Under the pieces are notes generated by a model. It did no database searches. It saw nothing but the letters and a program-made list of their open reading frames with translations, and had not been told where the DNA came from. Made by a program: the position numbers and the translations under genes. A stretch of 64,000 nt of DNA from Sophora flavescens (lineage: Eukaryota > Streptophyta > Magnoliopsida > Fabales > Fabaceae), in the NCBI GenBank assembly GCA_030762895.1, contig JAUPTC010000017.1, forward strand, positions 1,240,001-1,304,000, in the 5' to 3' direction. Shown here piece by piece: positions 21,939 through 36,900 of this stretch (the first letter of the stretch is position 1; every line of letters starts with the position of its first letter).

Positions 21939-24900
21939 AATGTAAAAGCAAAAACAATGATTGTAAAAGTTTTCTAACTTCAGTCTCTTTCTGGATTGTG
22001 CGTCTGTAAACTGCTATTTATGCTTATGAATCCTGACCTAACCCTAGACCAAATTAAGGGCCTCTGAATAATCTTTCCAACAAGGTATCATATGCCTTAA
22101 TTGGGCTTAAGATAAGTAAGTTAGGCCAATTTATGTGAAGGAACATCATGGACTATGCACTGATCCGTGCCAGAGAACTTGGGACCCAATTTAGCCTTGA
22201 TTTTGGCCTAATTTGACAATTCTTGTGGAACCTGAAATTGTAGGTCTCTTCCTTATCTTTCTAGGGACAGCAAGATCACCAAAATCCGATATATGTAGCT
22301 CTAGTTATGCCATGCGTAAGGCAATAAGGTCAGGACGAGTGAAAAATCCGACAATTAACAATGTTTGGCAATTCAGCCCAATTAAGACCAATAATGTAAA
22401 AGCAAAAACAATGATTGTAAAACTTGTCTGATTTCCGTCTATCTGGCTTGTGCGGCTGAAAACTGCTATTTATTCCTATTAATCCTGACCTAAACCTAGA
22501 CCAAATTAAGGGTCTCTGAATAAGCATTCCAACATGGTATCATATGCCTTAATTGGGCTTCAGATGAGTAAGTTAGGCCCATTTTTAAGTGAAGGAATAT
22601 CATGGACTGCGCATTGATCCACGCCAGAAAACATTGGACCCAATTTATCCTTTATTTTGGCCTAAATTGACAATTCTTGTGAAACCTGAAATTATAAGTC
22701 TCTTCCTTATCTTTCTATGGACAGCAAGATCACCAAAATCCGATATCTGTAGCTCTAGTTATGCTCTGCGCAAGGCAACAAGGTCAGGATGAGTGAAAAA
22801 TCCGAAATTTAACAAAGTTTAGCAATTAAGCCCAATAATGTAAAGGCAAAAAAAATGATTGTAAAATTTGTCTAATTTTCGTCTCTCTCTGGTTTGTGCT
22901 GCTGTAAACTGCTATTTATGCTTATTAATCCTAACCTAACCATAGACCAAATTAAGGGCTTCTGAATAAGCTTTCCAACAAGGTATCATATGCCTTAATT
23001 ATGCTTAAGATCAGTAAGTTAGGCCCATTTAAGTGAAGGAACATCATGGATTGCGCACTGATCCACGCCAGAAAACTTGGGACCCAATTTAGCCTTGATT
23101 TTGGCCTAATTTGACTGTTCTTGTGAAACCTGAAATTGTAGGTCTCTTCGATATCTTTCTAGGGACAGCAAGATCACCAAAATCCGATATCTGTCGCTTT
23201 AGTTATGCTATGCGTAAGGCCATAAGGTCAGGATGAGTGAAAAATCCGAAAATTAACATTGTTTAGCAATTAAGCCCAATTAATACCAATACTGTAAAAG
23301 CAAAAATAATGATTGTAAAAGTTGTATGATTTTCGTCTATCTGTCTTGTGCGGTTGTAAACTGCTAGTTATGCTTATTAATCCTGACCTAACCCTAGACC
23401 AAATTAAGGGCCTCTGAATAAGCTTTCCAACAAGGTATCATATGCCTTAATTGGGCTTCAGATGAGTAAGTTAGCCCCATTTAAGTAAAGGAACATCATG
23501 GACTGCGCAGTGATCCGCGCCAGAGAACTCGGGACCCAATTTTGCCTTAATTTTGGCCTAATTTGACAGTTCTTGTGAAACCTGAAATTGTAGGTCTCTT
23601 CATTATCTTTCTAGGGACAGCAGGATCACCAAAATCCGATATCTGTCACTTTAGTTATGCTGTGCGTAATGCCACAAGGTCAGGATGAGTGAAAAATCCA
23701 AAAATTAACAAAGTTTAGCAATTAAGCCCAATTAAGACCAATAATGTAAAAGCAAAAATAATGATTGTAAAAGTTGTCTGATTTCCATCTCTCTGTCTTG
23801 TGCGGCTGTAAACTGCTATTTTTGCTTATTAATCCTGACCTAACCCTAGACCAAATTAAGGGCCTCTGAATAAGCTTTCCAACAAGGTATCATATGCTTT
23901 AATTGGGCATAAGATGAGTAAGTTAGGCCCATTTAAGTGAAGGAACATCATGGACTGTGCACTGAACCGTGCCAGAGAACTCGGAACCCAATTTATCCTT
24001 GATTTTGGTTTAATTTGATAGTTCTTGTGAAACCTGAAATTGTAGGTCTCTTCCTTATCTTTCTAGGGACTGTAAGATCACCAAAATCCGATATCTGTGG
24101 CTTTAGTTTTGCTATGCGTAAGGCCATAGGGTCAGGATGAGTGAAAAATCTGAAAATTAACAATGTTTAGCAATTATGCCCATTTAAGACCAATAATGTA
24201 AAAGCAAAAACAATAATTGTAAAAGTTGTCTGATTTCCGTCTCTCTGGCTTGTGTGGCTGTAAACTGCTAGTTATGCTTATTAATCCTGACCTAATCCTA
24301 GACCAAATTAAGGGCCTCTGAATAAGCTTTCCAACAAGGTATCATATGCCTTAATTGGGCTTCAGATGAGTAAGTTAGCCCCTTTTAAGTGAAGGAATAT
24401 CATGGACTGCGCATAGATCCGTGCCAGAGAACATTGGACCCAATTTAGCCTTGATTTTGGCCTAATTTGACAATTCTTGTGAAACCAGAAATTATAGGTC
24501 TCTTCCTTATCTATCTAGGGACAGCAAGATCACCAAAATCCGATATCTGTAGCTCTAGTTATGCTCTGCGCAAGGCAACAAGGTCAGGATGAGTGAAAAA
24601 TCCGAAAATTAACAATGTTTAGCAATTAAGCCCAATAATGTAAAAGTAAAAACAATGATTGTAAAAGTTGTCTAATTTTCGTCTCTCTCTGGCTTGTACG
24701 GCTGTAAACTGCTATTTATGCTTATTAATCCTGGCCTAACCCTAGACCAAATTAAGGGCCTCTGAATAAGCTTTCCAAAAGGTATCATATGCCTTAATTA
24801 GGCTTAAGATGAGTAAGTTAGGCCCATTTAAGTGAAGGAACATCATAAACTGCATACTGATCCTTGCCAGAGAACTCGGGACCCATTTTAGCCTTGATTT

Positions 24901-27900
24901 TGGCTTAATTTGACAATTCTTGTGATACCTATAATTGTAGGTCTCTTCCTTATCTTTCTAGGGACAGCAAGATCACAAAAATCCGATATCTGTAGCTCTA
25001 GTTATGCTTTGCGCAAGGCAACAAGGACAGGATGAGTGAAAAATCCGAAAATTAACAATGTTTAGCAATTAAGCCCAATAATGTAAAAGCAAAAACAATG
25101 ATTGTAAACGTTTTCTAATTTTCGTGTCTCTCTGGCTTGTGCGGCTGTTAACTGCTATTTATGCTTATTAATCCTGACCTAACCCTAGACCAAATTAACG
25201 GCCTCTGAATAAGCTTTCCAACAAGGTATCATATGCCTTAATTGGGCTTAAGATGAGTAAGTTAGGCCCATTTAAGTGAAGGAACATCAGGGACTGCGCA
25301 CTGATCCGCGCCAGAGAACTCGGGATCCAATTTAGCCTTGATTTCGGCCTAATTTGACAGTTCTTGCGATACCTGAAATTGTAGGTCTCTTCCTTATCCT
25401 TCTAGGGACAGCAAGATCACCAAAATCAGATATCTGTAGCTCAAGTTATGCTATGCGCAAGGCAACAAGGTCAGGATGCGTGAAAAACCCGAAAATTTAC
25501 AATGTTTAGCAATTAAGCCCAATAATGTAAAAGCAAAAACAATGATTGTAAACGTTTTCTAATTTTCGTGTCTCTCTGGCTTGTGTAACTGTAAACTGCT
25601 ATTTATGCTTATTAATCCTCACCTAACCCTAGACCAAATTAACGGCCTCTGAATAAGCTTTCCAACAAGGTATCATATGCCTTAATTGGGCTTAAGATGA
25701 GTAAGTTAGGCCAATTTAAGTGAAGGAACATCAGGGACTGCGCACTGATCCGCGCCAGAGAACCCGGGATCCAATTTAATTAGCCTTGATTTTTGCCTAA
25801 TTTGACAGTTCTTGCGAAACCTGAAATTGTAGGTCTCTTCCTTATCCTTCTAGGGACAGCAAGATCACCAAAATCAGATATCTGTAGCTCAAGTTATGCT
25901 ATGCGCAAGGCAACAAGGGCAGGATGCGCGAAAAATCCGAAAATTAACAATGTTTAGCAATAAAGCCCAATAAAGTAAAAGCAAAAACAATGATTGTAAA
26001 AATTGTCTAATTTCCGTCTCTCTCTGGCTTGTGCGGCTGTAAACTGCTATTTATGCTTATTAATCCTGACCTAACCCTAGACCAAATTAAGGGCCTCTGA
26101 ATAAGATTTCCAACAAGGTATCATATGCCTTAATTAGGCTTAAGATGAGTAAGTTAGGCCTAATTAAGTGAAGGAACATCATGGGCCGCGCATTGATCCG
26201 TCCCAGAGAACTTGGGACCCAATTTACACTAGATTTTGGCCTAATTTGACAATTCTTGTGAAACCTGAAATTGTAGGTCTCTTCCTTATCTTTCTAGGGA
26301 CCGCAAGATCACCAAAATCTGATATCTGTAGTTCTAGTTATGCCCTGCGCAAGGCAACAAGGTCAGGATAAGTGAAAAATCCGAAAATTAACAAAGTTTA
26401 GAAATTAATCCCAATAATGTAATAGCAAAAACAATGATTGTAAAAGTTGTCTAATTTCAGTCTCTCTCTTGGTTGTGTGGCTGTAAACTGCTATTTATGC
26501 TTATTAATCCTTACCCAACCCTAGACCAAATTAAGGGCCTCTGAATAAGCTTTCCAACAAGGTACCATATGCCTTAATTGGGCTTAAGATGAGTAAGTTA
26601 GGCCCATTTAAGTTAAGGAACATCATGGACTGCGCACTGATCCGCGCCAGAGAACTCGGGACCCAATTTAGCCTTGATTTTGGTTTAATTTGACAGTTCT
26701 TGTAAAACCTGAAATTGTAGGTCTCTTCCTTATCTTTCTAGGGACGGTAAGATCACCAAAATCCGATATCTGTCGCTTTAGTTATGCTATTTGTAAGGCC
26801 ATAAGGTCAGGATGAGTGAAAAATCCGAAAATTAACAATGTTTAGCAATTATGCCCAATTAAGACAAATAATGTAAAAGCAAAAACAATGATTGTAAAAG
26901 TTGTCTGATTTCCGTCTCTCGGCTTGTGCGGCTGTAAACTGCTAGTTATGCTTATTAATCCTGACCTAATCCTAGACCAAATTAAGGGCCTCTGAATAAG
27001 CTTTCCAACAAGGTATCATATGCCTTAATTGGGCTTCAGATGAGTAAGTTAGGCCCATTTAAGTGAAGGAATATCATGGACTGTACATTGATCGGCACCA
27101 GAGAACATTGGACCCAATTTAGCCTTGATTTTGGCCTAATTTGACAATTCTTGTGAAACCTGAAATTGTAGGTCTCTTCCTTATCTATCTAGGGATAGCA
27201 AGATCACCAAAATCCGATATCTGTAGCTCTAGTTATGCTCTGCACAAGGCATCAAGGTCAGGATGAGTGAAAAATCTGAAAATTAACAATGTTTAGCAAT
27301 TAAGCACAATTAAGCCCAATAATGTAAAAGTAAAAACAATGATTATAAAAGTTGTCTAATTTCCGTCTCTCTCTGGCTTGTGCGACTGTAAACTATTATT
27401 TATGCTTATTAATCTTGACCTAATCCTAGACCAAATTAAGGGCCTCTGAATAAGCTTTCCAACAAGGTATGATATGCCTTAATTGGGCTTCAGATGAGTA
27501 AGTTAGGCCCATTTAAGTGAAGGAATATCATGGACTGTGCATACATCGGCACCAGAGAACATTGGACCCAATTTAGCCTTGATTTTGGCCTAATTTGACA
27601 ATTCTTGTGAAACCTGAAATTGTAGGTCTCTTCCTTATCTATCTAGGGATAGCAAGATCACCAAAATCCGATATCTGTAGCTCTAGTTATGCTCTGCACA
27701 AGGCATCAAGGTCAGGATGAGTGAAAAATCTGAAAATTAACAATGTTTAGCAATTAAGCACAATTAAGCCCAATAATGTAAAAGTAAAAACAATGATTAT
27801 AAAAGTTGTCTAATTTCCGTCTCTCTCTGGCTTGTGCGACTGTAAACTATTATTTATGCTTATTAATCTTGACCTAATCCTAGACCAAATTAAGGGCCTC

Positions 27901-30900
27901 TGAATAAGCTTTCCAACAAGGTATGATATGCCTTAATTGGGCTTCAGATGAGTAAGTTAGGCCCATTTAAGTGAAGGAATATCATGGACTGTGCATACAT
28001 CGGCACCAGAGAACATTGGACCCAATTTAGCCTTGATTTTGGCCTAATTTGACAATTCTTGTGAAACCTGAAATTGTAGGTCTCTTCCTTATCTATCTAG
28101 GGATAGCAAGATCACCAAAATCCGATATCTGTGGCTCTAGTTATGCTCTGCACAAGGCATCAAGGTCAGGATGAGTGAAAAATCTGAAAATTAACAATGT
28201 TTAGCAATTAAGCACAATTAAGCCCAATAATGTAAAAGGAAAAACAATGATTGTAAAAGTTGTCTAATTTCCGTCTCTCTCTGGCTTGTGCGACTGTAAA
28301 CTATTATTTATGCTTATTAATCTTGACCTAACCGTAGGCCAAATTAAGGGCCTCTGAATAAACTTTCCAACAAGGTATCATATGCCTTAATTGGGCTTAA
28401 GATGAGTAAGTTAGGCCCTTTAAAGTGAAGGAACATCATGGATGCGCACTGATCCGCGCTAGAGAACTCGGGACCCAATTTAGCCTTGATTCTGGCCAAA
28501 TTTGGCAATTCTTGTGATACCTGAAATTGTAGGTCTCTTCCTTATCATTCTAGGGACAGCAAGATCACCAAAATCTGATATATGTAGCTCAAGTTATGCT
28601 CTGCGCTAGGAAACTAGGTCAGGATGTGTGAAAAATCCGAAAATGAACAATGTTCAGAAATTAAGCCCTATTAAGCCCAATAATGTAAAAGTAAAAACAC
28701 TGATTGTAAAAGTTGTCTAATTTCCGTCTCTCTCTGGCTTGTGCGGCTTTAAACTGTTATTTATGCTTATTAATCCTGACTTAACCCTAGACCAAATTAA
28801 GGGTCTCTGAATAAGCTTTCCAACAAGGTATCATATGCCTTAATTGGGCTTCAGATGAGTAAGTTAGGCCCATTTAAGTGAAGGAACATCATGGACTGCG
28901 CAATGATCCGCGCCAGAGAACTCGGGACCCAATTTTGCCTTAATTTTGGCCTAATTTGACAGTTCTTGTGAAACCTGAAATTGTAGGTCTCTTCCTTATC
29001 TTTCTAGGGACAGCAAGATCGCCAAAATCCGATATCTGTCACTTTAGTTATGCTGTGCGTAATGCCACAAGGTCAGGATGAGTGAAAAATCCAAAAATTA
29101 ACAAAGTTTAGCAATTAAGCCCAATTAAGACCAATAATGTAAAAGCAAAAATAATGATTGTAAAAGTTGTCTGATTTCCATCTCTCTGTCTTGTGCGGCT
29201 GTAAACTGCTATTTTTTGCTTATTAATCCTGACCTAACCCTAGACCAAATTAAGGGCCTCTGAATAAGCTTTCCAACAAGGTATCATATGCTTTAATTGG
29301 GCATAAGATGAGTATGTTAGGCCCATTTAAGTGAAGGAACATCATGGACTGTGCACTGATCCGTGCCAGAGAACTCGGAACCCAAATTATCCTTGATTTT
29401 GGTTTAATTTGATAGTTCTTGTGAAACCTGAAATTGTAGGTCTCTTCCTTATCTTTCTAGGGACTGTAAGATCACCAAAATCCGATATCTGTGGCTTTAG
29501 TTATGCTATGCGTAAGGCCATAAGGTCAGGATGAGTGAAAAATCTGAAAATTAACAATGTTTAGCAATTATGCCCATTTAAGACCAATAATGTAAAAGCA
29601 AAAACAATGATTGTAAAAGTTGTCTGATTTCCGTCTCTCTGGCTTGTGCGGCTGTAAACTGCTAGTTATGCTTATTAATCCTGAACTAATCCTTGATCAA
29701 ATTAAGGGCCTCCGAATAAGCTTTCCAACAAGGTATCATATGCCTTAATTGGGCTTCAGATGAGTAAGTTAGCCCCATTTAAGTGAAGGAATATCATGGA
29801 CTGCGCATTGATCCGTGCCAGAGAACATTGGACCCAATTTAGCCTTGGTTTTGGCCTAATTTGACAATTCTTGTGAAACCAGAAACTATAGGTCTCTTCC
29901 TTATCTATCTAGGGACAGCAAGATCACCAAAATCCGATATCTGTAGCTCTAGTTATGCTCTGCGCAAGGCAACAAGGTCAGGATGAGTGAAAAATCCGAA
30001 AATTAACAATGTTTAGCAACTAAGCCCAATAATGTAAAAGTAAAAACAATGATTGTAGAAGTTGTCTAATTTTCGTCTCTCTGGCTTGTACGATTGTAAA
30101 CTGCTATTTATGCTTATTAATCCTGGCCTAACCCTAGACCAAATTAAGGGCCTCTGAATAAGCTTTCCAACAAGGTATCATATGCCTTAATTGGGCTTAA
30201 GATGAGTAAGTTAGGCCCATTTAAGTGAAGGAAGATCATAGACTGCACACTGATCCGTGCCAGAGAACTCGGGACCCATTTTAGCCTTGATTTTTTCTTA
30301 ATTTGACAATTCTTGTGATACCTATAATTGTAGGTCTCTTCCTTGTCTTTCTAGGGACAACAAGATCACCAAAATCCGATATCTGTAGCTCTAGTTATGC
30401 TCTGCGCAAGGAAACTAGGTCAGGATGTGTGAAAAATCCGAAAATTAACAATGTTTAGCAATTAAGCCCAATGATGTAAAATTAAAAAGAATGATTGTAA
30501 AAGTTGTCTAATTTCCGTCTCTCTCTGGCTTGTGCGGCTATAAACTGCTATTTATGCTTAGTAATCCTGACCTAACCCTAGACCAAATTAAGGGCCTCTG
30601 AGTAAGTTTTCAACAAGGTATCATATGCCATAATTGGGCTTAAGATGAGTAAGTTATGCCCATTTGAGTGAAGGAACATCATTGACTGCATACTGATCCG
30701 TGCCAGAGAACACAGGACCCAATTTATCCTTGATTTTGGCCTAATTTGACAATTCTTGTGAAACCTGAAATTGTATGTCTCTTCCTTATCTTTCTAGGGA
30801 CAGCAATATCACAAAAATCCGATATCTGTAGCTCTAGTTATGCTTTGCGCAAGGCAACAAGGACAGGATGAGTGAAAAATCCGAAAATTAACAATGTTTA

Positions 30901-33900
30901 GCAATTAAGCCCAATAATGTAAAAGCAAAAACAATGATTGTAAACGTTTTCTAATTTTCGTGTCTCTCTGGCTTGTGCGGCTGTAAACTGCTATTTATGC
31001 TTATTAATCCTGACCTAACCCTAGACCAAATTAACGGCCTCTGAATAAGCTTTCCAACAAGGTATCATATGCCATAATTGGGCTTAAGATGAGTAAGTTA
31101 GGCCCATTTAAGTGAAGGAACATCAGGGACTGCGCACTGATCCGCGCCAGAGAACTCGGGATCCAATTTAGCCTTGATTTTGGCCTAATTTGACAGTTCT
31201 AGCGAAACCTGAAATTGTAGGTCTCTTCCTTATCCTTCTAGGGACAGCAAGATCACCAAAATCAGATATTTGTAGCTCAAGTTATGCTATGCTCAAGGCA
31301 ACAAGGTCAGGATGCGTGAAAAATCCGAAAATTTACAATGTTTAGCAATTAAGCCCAATAATGTAAAAGCAAAAACAATGATTGTAAAAGTTTTCTAATT
31401 TTCGTGTCTCTCTGGGTTGTGCGGCTGTAAACTGCTATTTATGCTTATTAATCCTCACCTAACCCTAGACCAAATTAACGGCCTCTGAATAAGCTTTCCA
31501 ACAAGGTATCATATGCCTTAATTGGGCTTAAGATGAGTAAGTTAGGCAAATTTAGGTGAAGGAACATCAGGGACTGCGCACTGATCCGCGCCAGAGAACT
31601 CGGGATCCAATTTAGCCTTGATTTTTGCCTAATTTGACAGTTCTTGCGAAACCTGAAATTGTAGGTCTCTTCCTTATCCTTCTAGGGACAGCAAGATCAC
31701 CAAAATCAGATATCTGTAGCTCTAGTTATGCTCTGCGCTAGGAAACTAGGTCAGGATGTGTGAAAAATCCGAAAATGAACAATGTTCAGAAATTAAGCCC
31801 AATAAAATAAAGGAAAAACAATGATTGTAAAAGTTGTCTAATTTCCGTCTCTCTCTGGCTTGTGCGGCTGTAAACTGCTATTTATGCTTATTAATCTTGA
31901 TCTAACCCTAGACCAAATTAAGGGCCTCTGAATAAGATTTCCAACAAGGTATCATATGCCTTAATTAGGCTTAAGATGAGTAAGTTAGGCCAATTTAAGT
32001 GAAGGAACATCATGGGCTGCGCATTGATCCGTCCCAGAGAACTTGGGACCCAATTTACACTAGATTTTGGCCTAATTTGACAATTCTTGTGAAACCTGAA
32101 ATTGTAGGTCTCTTCCTTATCTTTCTAGGGACCGCAAGATCACCAAAATCTGATATCTGTAGTTCTAGTTATGCCCTGCGCAAGGCAACAAGGTGAGGAT
32201 AAGTGAAAAATCCGAAAATTAACAAAGTTTAGCAATTAAGCCCAATAATGCAATAGCAAAAACAATGATTGTAAAAGTTGTCTAATTTTCGTCTCTCTCT
32301 TGGTTGTGTGGCTGTAAACTGCTATTTATGCTTATTAATCCTTACCCAACCCTAGACCAAATTAAGGGCCTCTGAATAAGCTTTCCAACAAGGTACCATA
32401 TGCCTTAATTGGGCTTAAGATGAGTAAGTTAGGCCCATTTAAGTTAAGGAACATCATGGACTGCGCACTGATCCGCGCCAGAGAACTCGGGACCCAATTT
32501 AGCCTTTATTTTGGTTTAATTTGACAGTTCTTGTAAAACCTGAAATTGTTGGTCTCTTCCTTATCTTTCTAGGGACGGTAAGATCACCAAAATCCGATAT
32601 CTGTCGCTTTAGTTATGCTATGTGTAAGGCCATATGGTCAGGATGAGTGAAAAATCCGAAAATTAATAATGTTTAGCAATTATGCCCAATTAAGACCAAT
32701 AATGTAAAAGCAAAAAACAATGATTGTAAAAGTTGTCTGATTTCCGTCTCTCTGGCTTGTGCGGCTGTAAACTGCTAGTTATGCTTATTAATCCTGACCT
32801 AATCCTAGACCAAATTAAGGGCCTCTGAATAAGCTTTCCAACAAGGTATGATATGCCTTAATTGGGCTTCAGATGAGTAAGTTAGGCCCATTTAAGTGAA
32901 GGAATATCATGGACTGTGCATTGATCCGCACCAGAGAACATTGGACCCAATTTAGCCTTGATTTTGGCCTAATTTGACAATTCTTGTGAAACCTGAAATT
33001 GTAGGTCTCTTCCTTATCTATCTAGGGACAGCAAGATCACCAAAATCCGATATCTGTAGCTCTAGTTATGCTCTGCGCAAGGCAACAAGGTCAGGATGAG
33101 TGAAAAATCTGAAAATTAACAATGTTTAGCAATTAAGCACAATTAAGCCCAATAATGTAAAAGTAAAAACAATGATTGTAAAAGTTGTCTAATTTCCGTC
33201 TCTCTCTGGCTTGTGCGACTGTAAACTATTATTTATGCTTATTAATCTTGACCTAACCGTAGGCCAAATTAAGGGCCTCTGAATAAACTTTCCAACAAGG
33301 TATCATATGCCTTAATTGGGCTTAAGATGAGTAAGTTAGGCCCTTTAAAGTGAAGGAACATCATGGATGCGCACTGATCCGCGCTAGAGAACTCGGGACC
33401 CAATTTAGCCTTGATTTTGGCCTAATTTGGCAATTCTTGTGATACCTGAAATTGTAGGTCTCTTCCTTATCATTCTAGGGACAGCAAGATCACCAAAATC
33501 TGATATCTGTAGCTCTAGTTATGCTCTGCGCTAGGAAACTAGGTCAGGATGTGTGAAAAATCCGAAAATGAACAATGTTCAGAAATTAAGCCCAATTAAG
33601 CCCAATAATGTAAAAGTAAAAACACTGATTGTAAAAGTTGTCTAATTTCCGTCTCTCTCTGGCTTGTGCGGCTGTAAACTGTTATTTATGCTTATTAATC
33701 CTGACCTAACCCTAGACCAAATTAAGGGTCTCTGAATAAGCCTTCCACCAAGGTATCATATTCCTTAATTGGGCTTCAGATGAGTAAGTTAGGCCCATTT
33801 AAGTGAAGGAACAACATGGACTGCGCAGTGATCCGCGCCAGAGAACTCGGGACCCAATTTTGCCTTAATTTTGGCCTAATTTGACAGTTCTTGTGAAACC

Positions 33901-36900
33901 TGAAATTGTAGGTCTCTTCCTTATCTTTCTAGGGACAGCAAGATCGCCAAAATCCGATATCTGTCACTTTAGTTATGCTGTGCGTAATGCCACAAGGTCA
34001 GGATGAGTGAAAAATCCAAAAATTAACAAAGTTTAGCAATTAAGCCCAATTAAGACCAATAATGTAAAAGCAAAAATAATGATTGTAAAAGTTGTCTGAT
34101 TTCCATCTCTCTGTCTTGTGCGGCTGTAAACTGCTATTTTTGCTTATTAATCCTGACCTAACCCTAGACCAAATTAAGGGCCTCTGAATAAGCTTTCCAA
34201 CATGGTATCATATGCTTTAATTGGGCATAAGATGAGTAAGTTAGGCCCATTTAAGTGAAGGAACATCATGGACTGTGCACTGATCCGTGCCAGAGAACTC
34301 GGAACCCAATTTATCCTTGATTTTGGTTTAATTTGATAGTTCTTGTGAAACCTGAAATTGTAGGTCTCTTCCTTATCTTTCTAGGGACAGCAAGATCGCC
34401 AAAATCCGATATCTGTCACTTTAGTTATGCTGTGCGTAATGCCACAAGGTCAGGATGAGTGAAAAATCCAAAAATTAACAAAGTTTAGCAATTAAGCCCA
34501 ATTAAGACCAATAATGTAAAAGCAAAAATAATGATTGTAAAAGTTGTCTGATTTCCATCTCTCTGTCTTGTGCGGCTGTAAACTGCTATTTTTGCTTATT
34601 AATCCTGACCTAACCCTAGACCAAATTAAGGGCCTCTGAATAAGCTTTCCAACATGGTATCATATGCTTTAATTGGGCATAAGATGAGTAAGTTAGGCCC
34701 ATTTAAGTGAAGGAACATCATGGACTGTGCACTGATCCGTGCCAGAGAACTCGGAACCCAATTTATCCTTGATTTTGGTTTAATTTGATAGTTCTTGTGA
34801 AACCTGAAATTGTAGGTCTCTTCCTTATCTTTCTAGGGACAATAAGATCACCAAAATCCGATATCTGTGGCTTTAGTTATGCTATGCGTAAGGCCATAAG
34901 GTCAGGATGAGTGAAAAATCTGAAAATTAACAATGTTTAGCAATTATGTCCATTTAAGACCAATAATGTAAAAGCAAAAACAATGATTGTAAAAGTTGTC
35001 TGATTTCCGTCTTTCTGGCTTGTGCGGCTGTAAACTGCTAGTTATGCTTATTAATCCTGACCTAATCCTAGGCCAAATTAAGGGCCTCTGAATAAGCTTT
35101 CCAACAAGGTATCATATGCCTTAATTGGGCTTCAGATGAGTAAGTTAGCCCCATTTAAGTGAAGGAATATCATGGACTGCGCATTGATCCGTGCCAGAGA
35201 ACATTGGACCCAATTTAGCCTTGATTTTGGCCTAATTTGACAATTCTTGTGAAACCAGAAATTATAGGTCTCTTCCTTATCTATCTAGGGACAGCAAGAT
35301 CACCAAAATCCGATATCTGTAGCTCTAGTTATGCTCTGCGCAAGGCAACAAGGTCAGGATGAGTGAAAAATCCGAAAATTAACAATGTTTAGCAATTAAG
35401 CCCAATAATGTAAAAGTAAAAACAATGATTGTAAAAGTTGTCTAATTTTCGTCTCTCTCTGGCTTGTACGGCTGTAAACTGCTATTTATGCTTATTAATC
35501 CTGGCCTAACCCTAGACCAAATTAAGGGCCTCTGAATAAGCTTTCCAACAAGGTATCATATGCCTTAATTGGGCTTAAGATGAGTAAGTTAGGCCCATTT
35601 AAGTGAAGGAACATCATAGACTGCACACTGATCCGTGCCAGAGAACTCGGGACCCATTTTAGCCTTGATTTTGGCTTAATTTGACAATTCTTGTGATACC
35701 TATAATTGTAGGTCTCTTCCTTGTCTTTCTAGGGACAGCAAGATCACCAAAATCCGAAATCTGTAGCTCTAGTTATGCTCTGCGCAAGGAAACAAGGTCA
35801 GGATCTGTGAAAAATCCGAAAATTAACAATGTTTAGCAATTAAGCCCAATAATGTAAAAGTAAGAACAATGATTGTAAAAGTTGTCTAATTTTCGTCTCT
35901 CTCTAGCTTTTGCGGCTATAAACTGCTATTTATGCTTATTAATCCTGACCTAACCCTAGACCAAATTAAGGGCCTCTGAGTAAGTTTTCAACAAGGTATC
36001 ATATGCCACAATTGGGTTTAAGATGAGTAAGTTATGCCCATTTAAGTGAAGGAACATCATTGACTGCATACTGATCCGTGCCAGAGAACACAGGACAGAA
36101 TTTATCCTTGATTTTGGCCTAATTTGACAATTCTTGTGAAACCTGAAATTGTATGTCTCTTCCTTATCTTTCTAGGGACAGCAATATCACAAAAATCCGA
36201 TATCTGTAGCTCTAGTTATGCTTTACGCAAGGCAACAAGGACAGGATGAGTGAAAATCCGAAAATTAACAATGTTTAGCAATTAAGCCCAATAATGTAAA
36301 AGCAAAAACAATGATTGTAAACATTTTCTAATTTTCGTGTCTCTCTGGCTTGTGCGGCTGTAAACTGCTATTTATGCTTATTAATCCTGACCTAACCCTA
36401 GACCAAATTAACGGCCTCTGAATAAGCTTTCCAACAAGGTATCATATGCCTTAATTGGGCTTAAGATGAGTAAGTTAGGCCCATTTAAGTGAAGGAACAT
36501 CAGGGACTGCGCACTGATCCGCGCCAGAGAACTCGGGATCCAATTTAGCCTTGATTTTGGCCTAATTTGACAGTGCTTGCGAAACCTGAAATTGCAGGTC
36601 TCTTCCTTATCCTTCTAGGGACAGCAAGATCACCAAAATCAGATATCCGTAGCTCAAGTTATGCTATGCGCAAGGCAACAAGGTCAGGATGCTTGAAAAA
36701 TCCGAAAATTTACAATGTTTAGCAATTAAGCCCAATAATGTAAAAGCAAAAACAATGATTGTAAACATTTTCTAATTTTCGTGTCTCTCTGGCTTGTGCG
36801 GCTGTAAACTGCTATTTATGCTTATTAATCCTCACCTAACCCTAGACCAAATTAACGGCCTCTGAATAAGCTTTCCAACAAGGTATCATATGCCTTAATT

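Noticed and set aside
26168..26371. A recurring open frame of about 67 codons (also at 22589, 31999, 38265, 59343 and, on the other strand, 541-744)
   Set aside because: It is the same stretch of satellite monomer that happens to stay open in some monomers. Most monomers have stops or indels in it, and there is no sign of selection on the protein.
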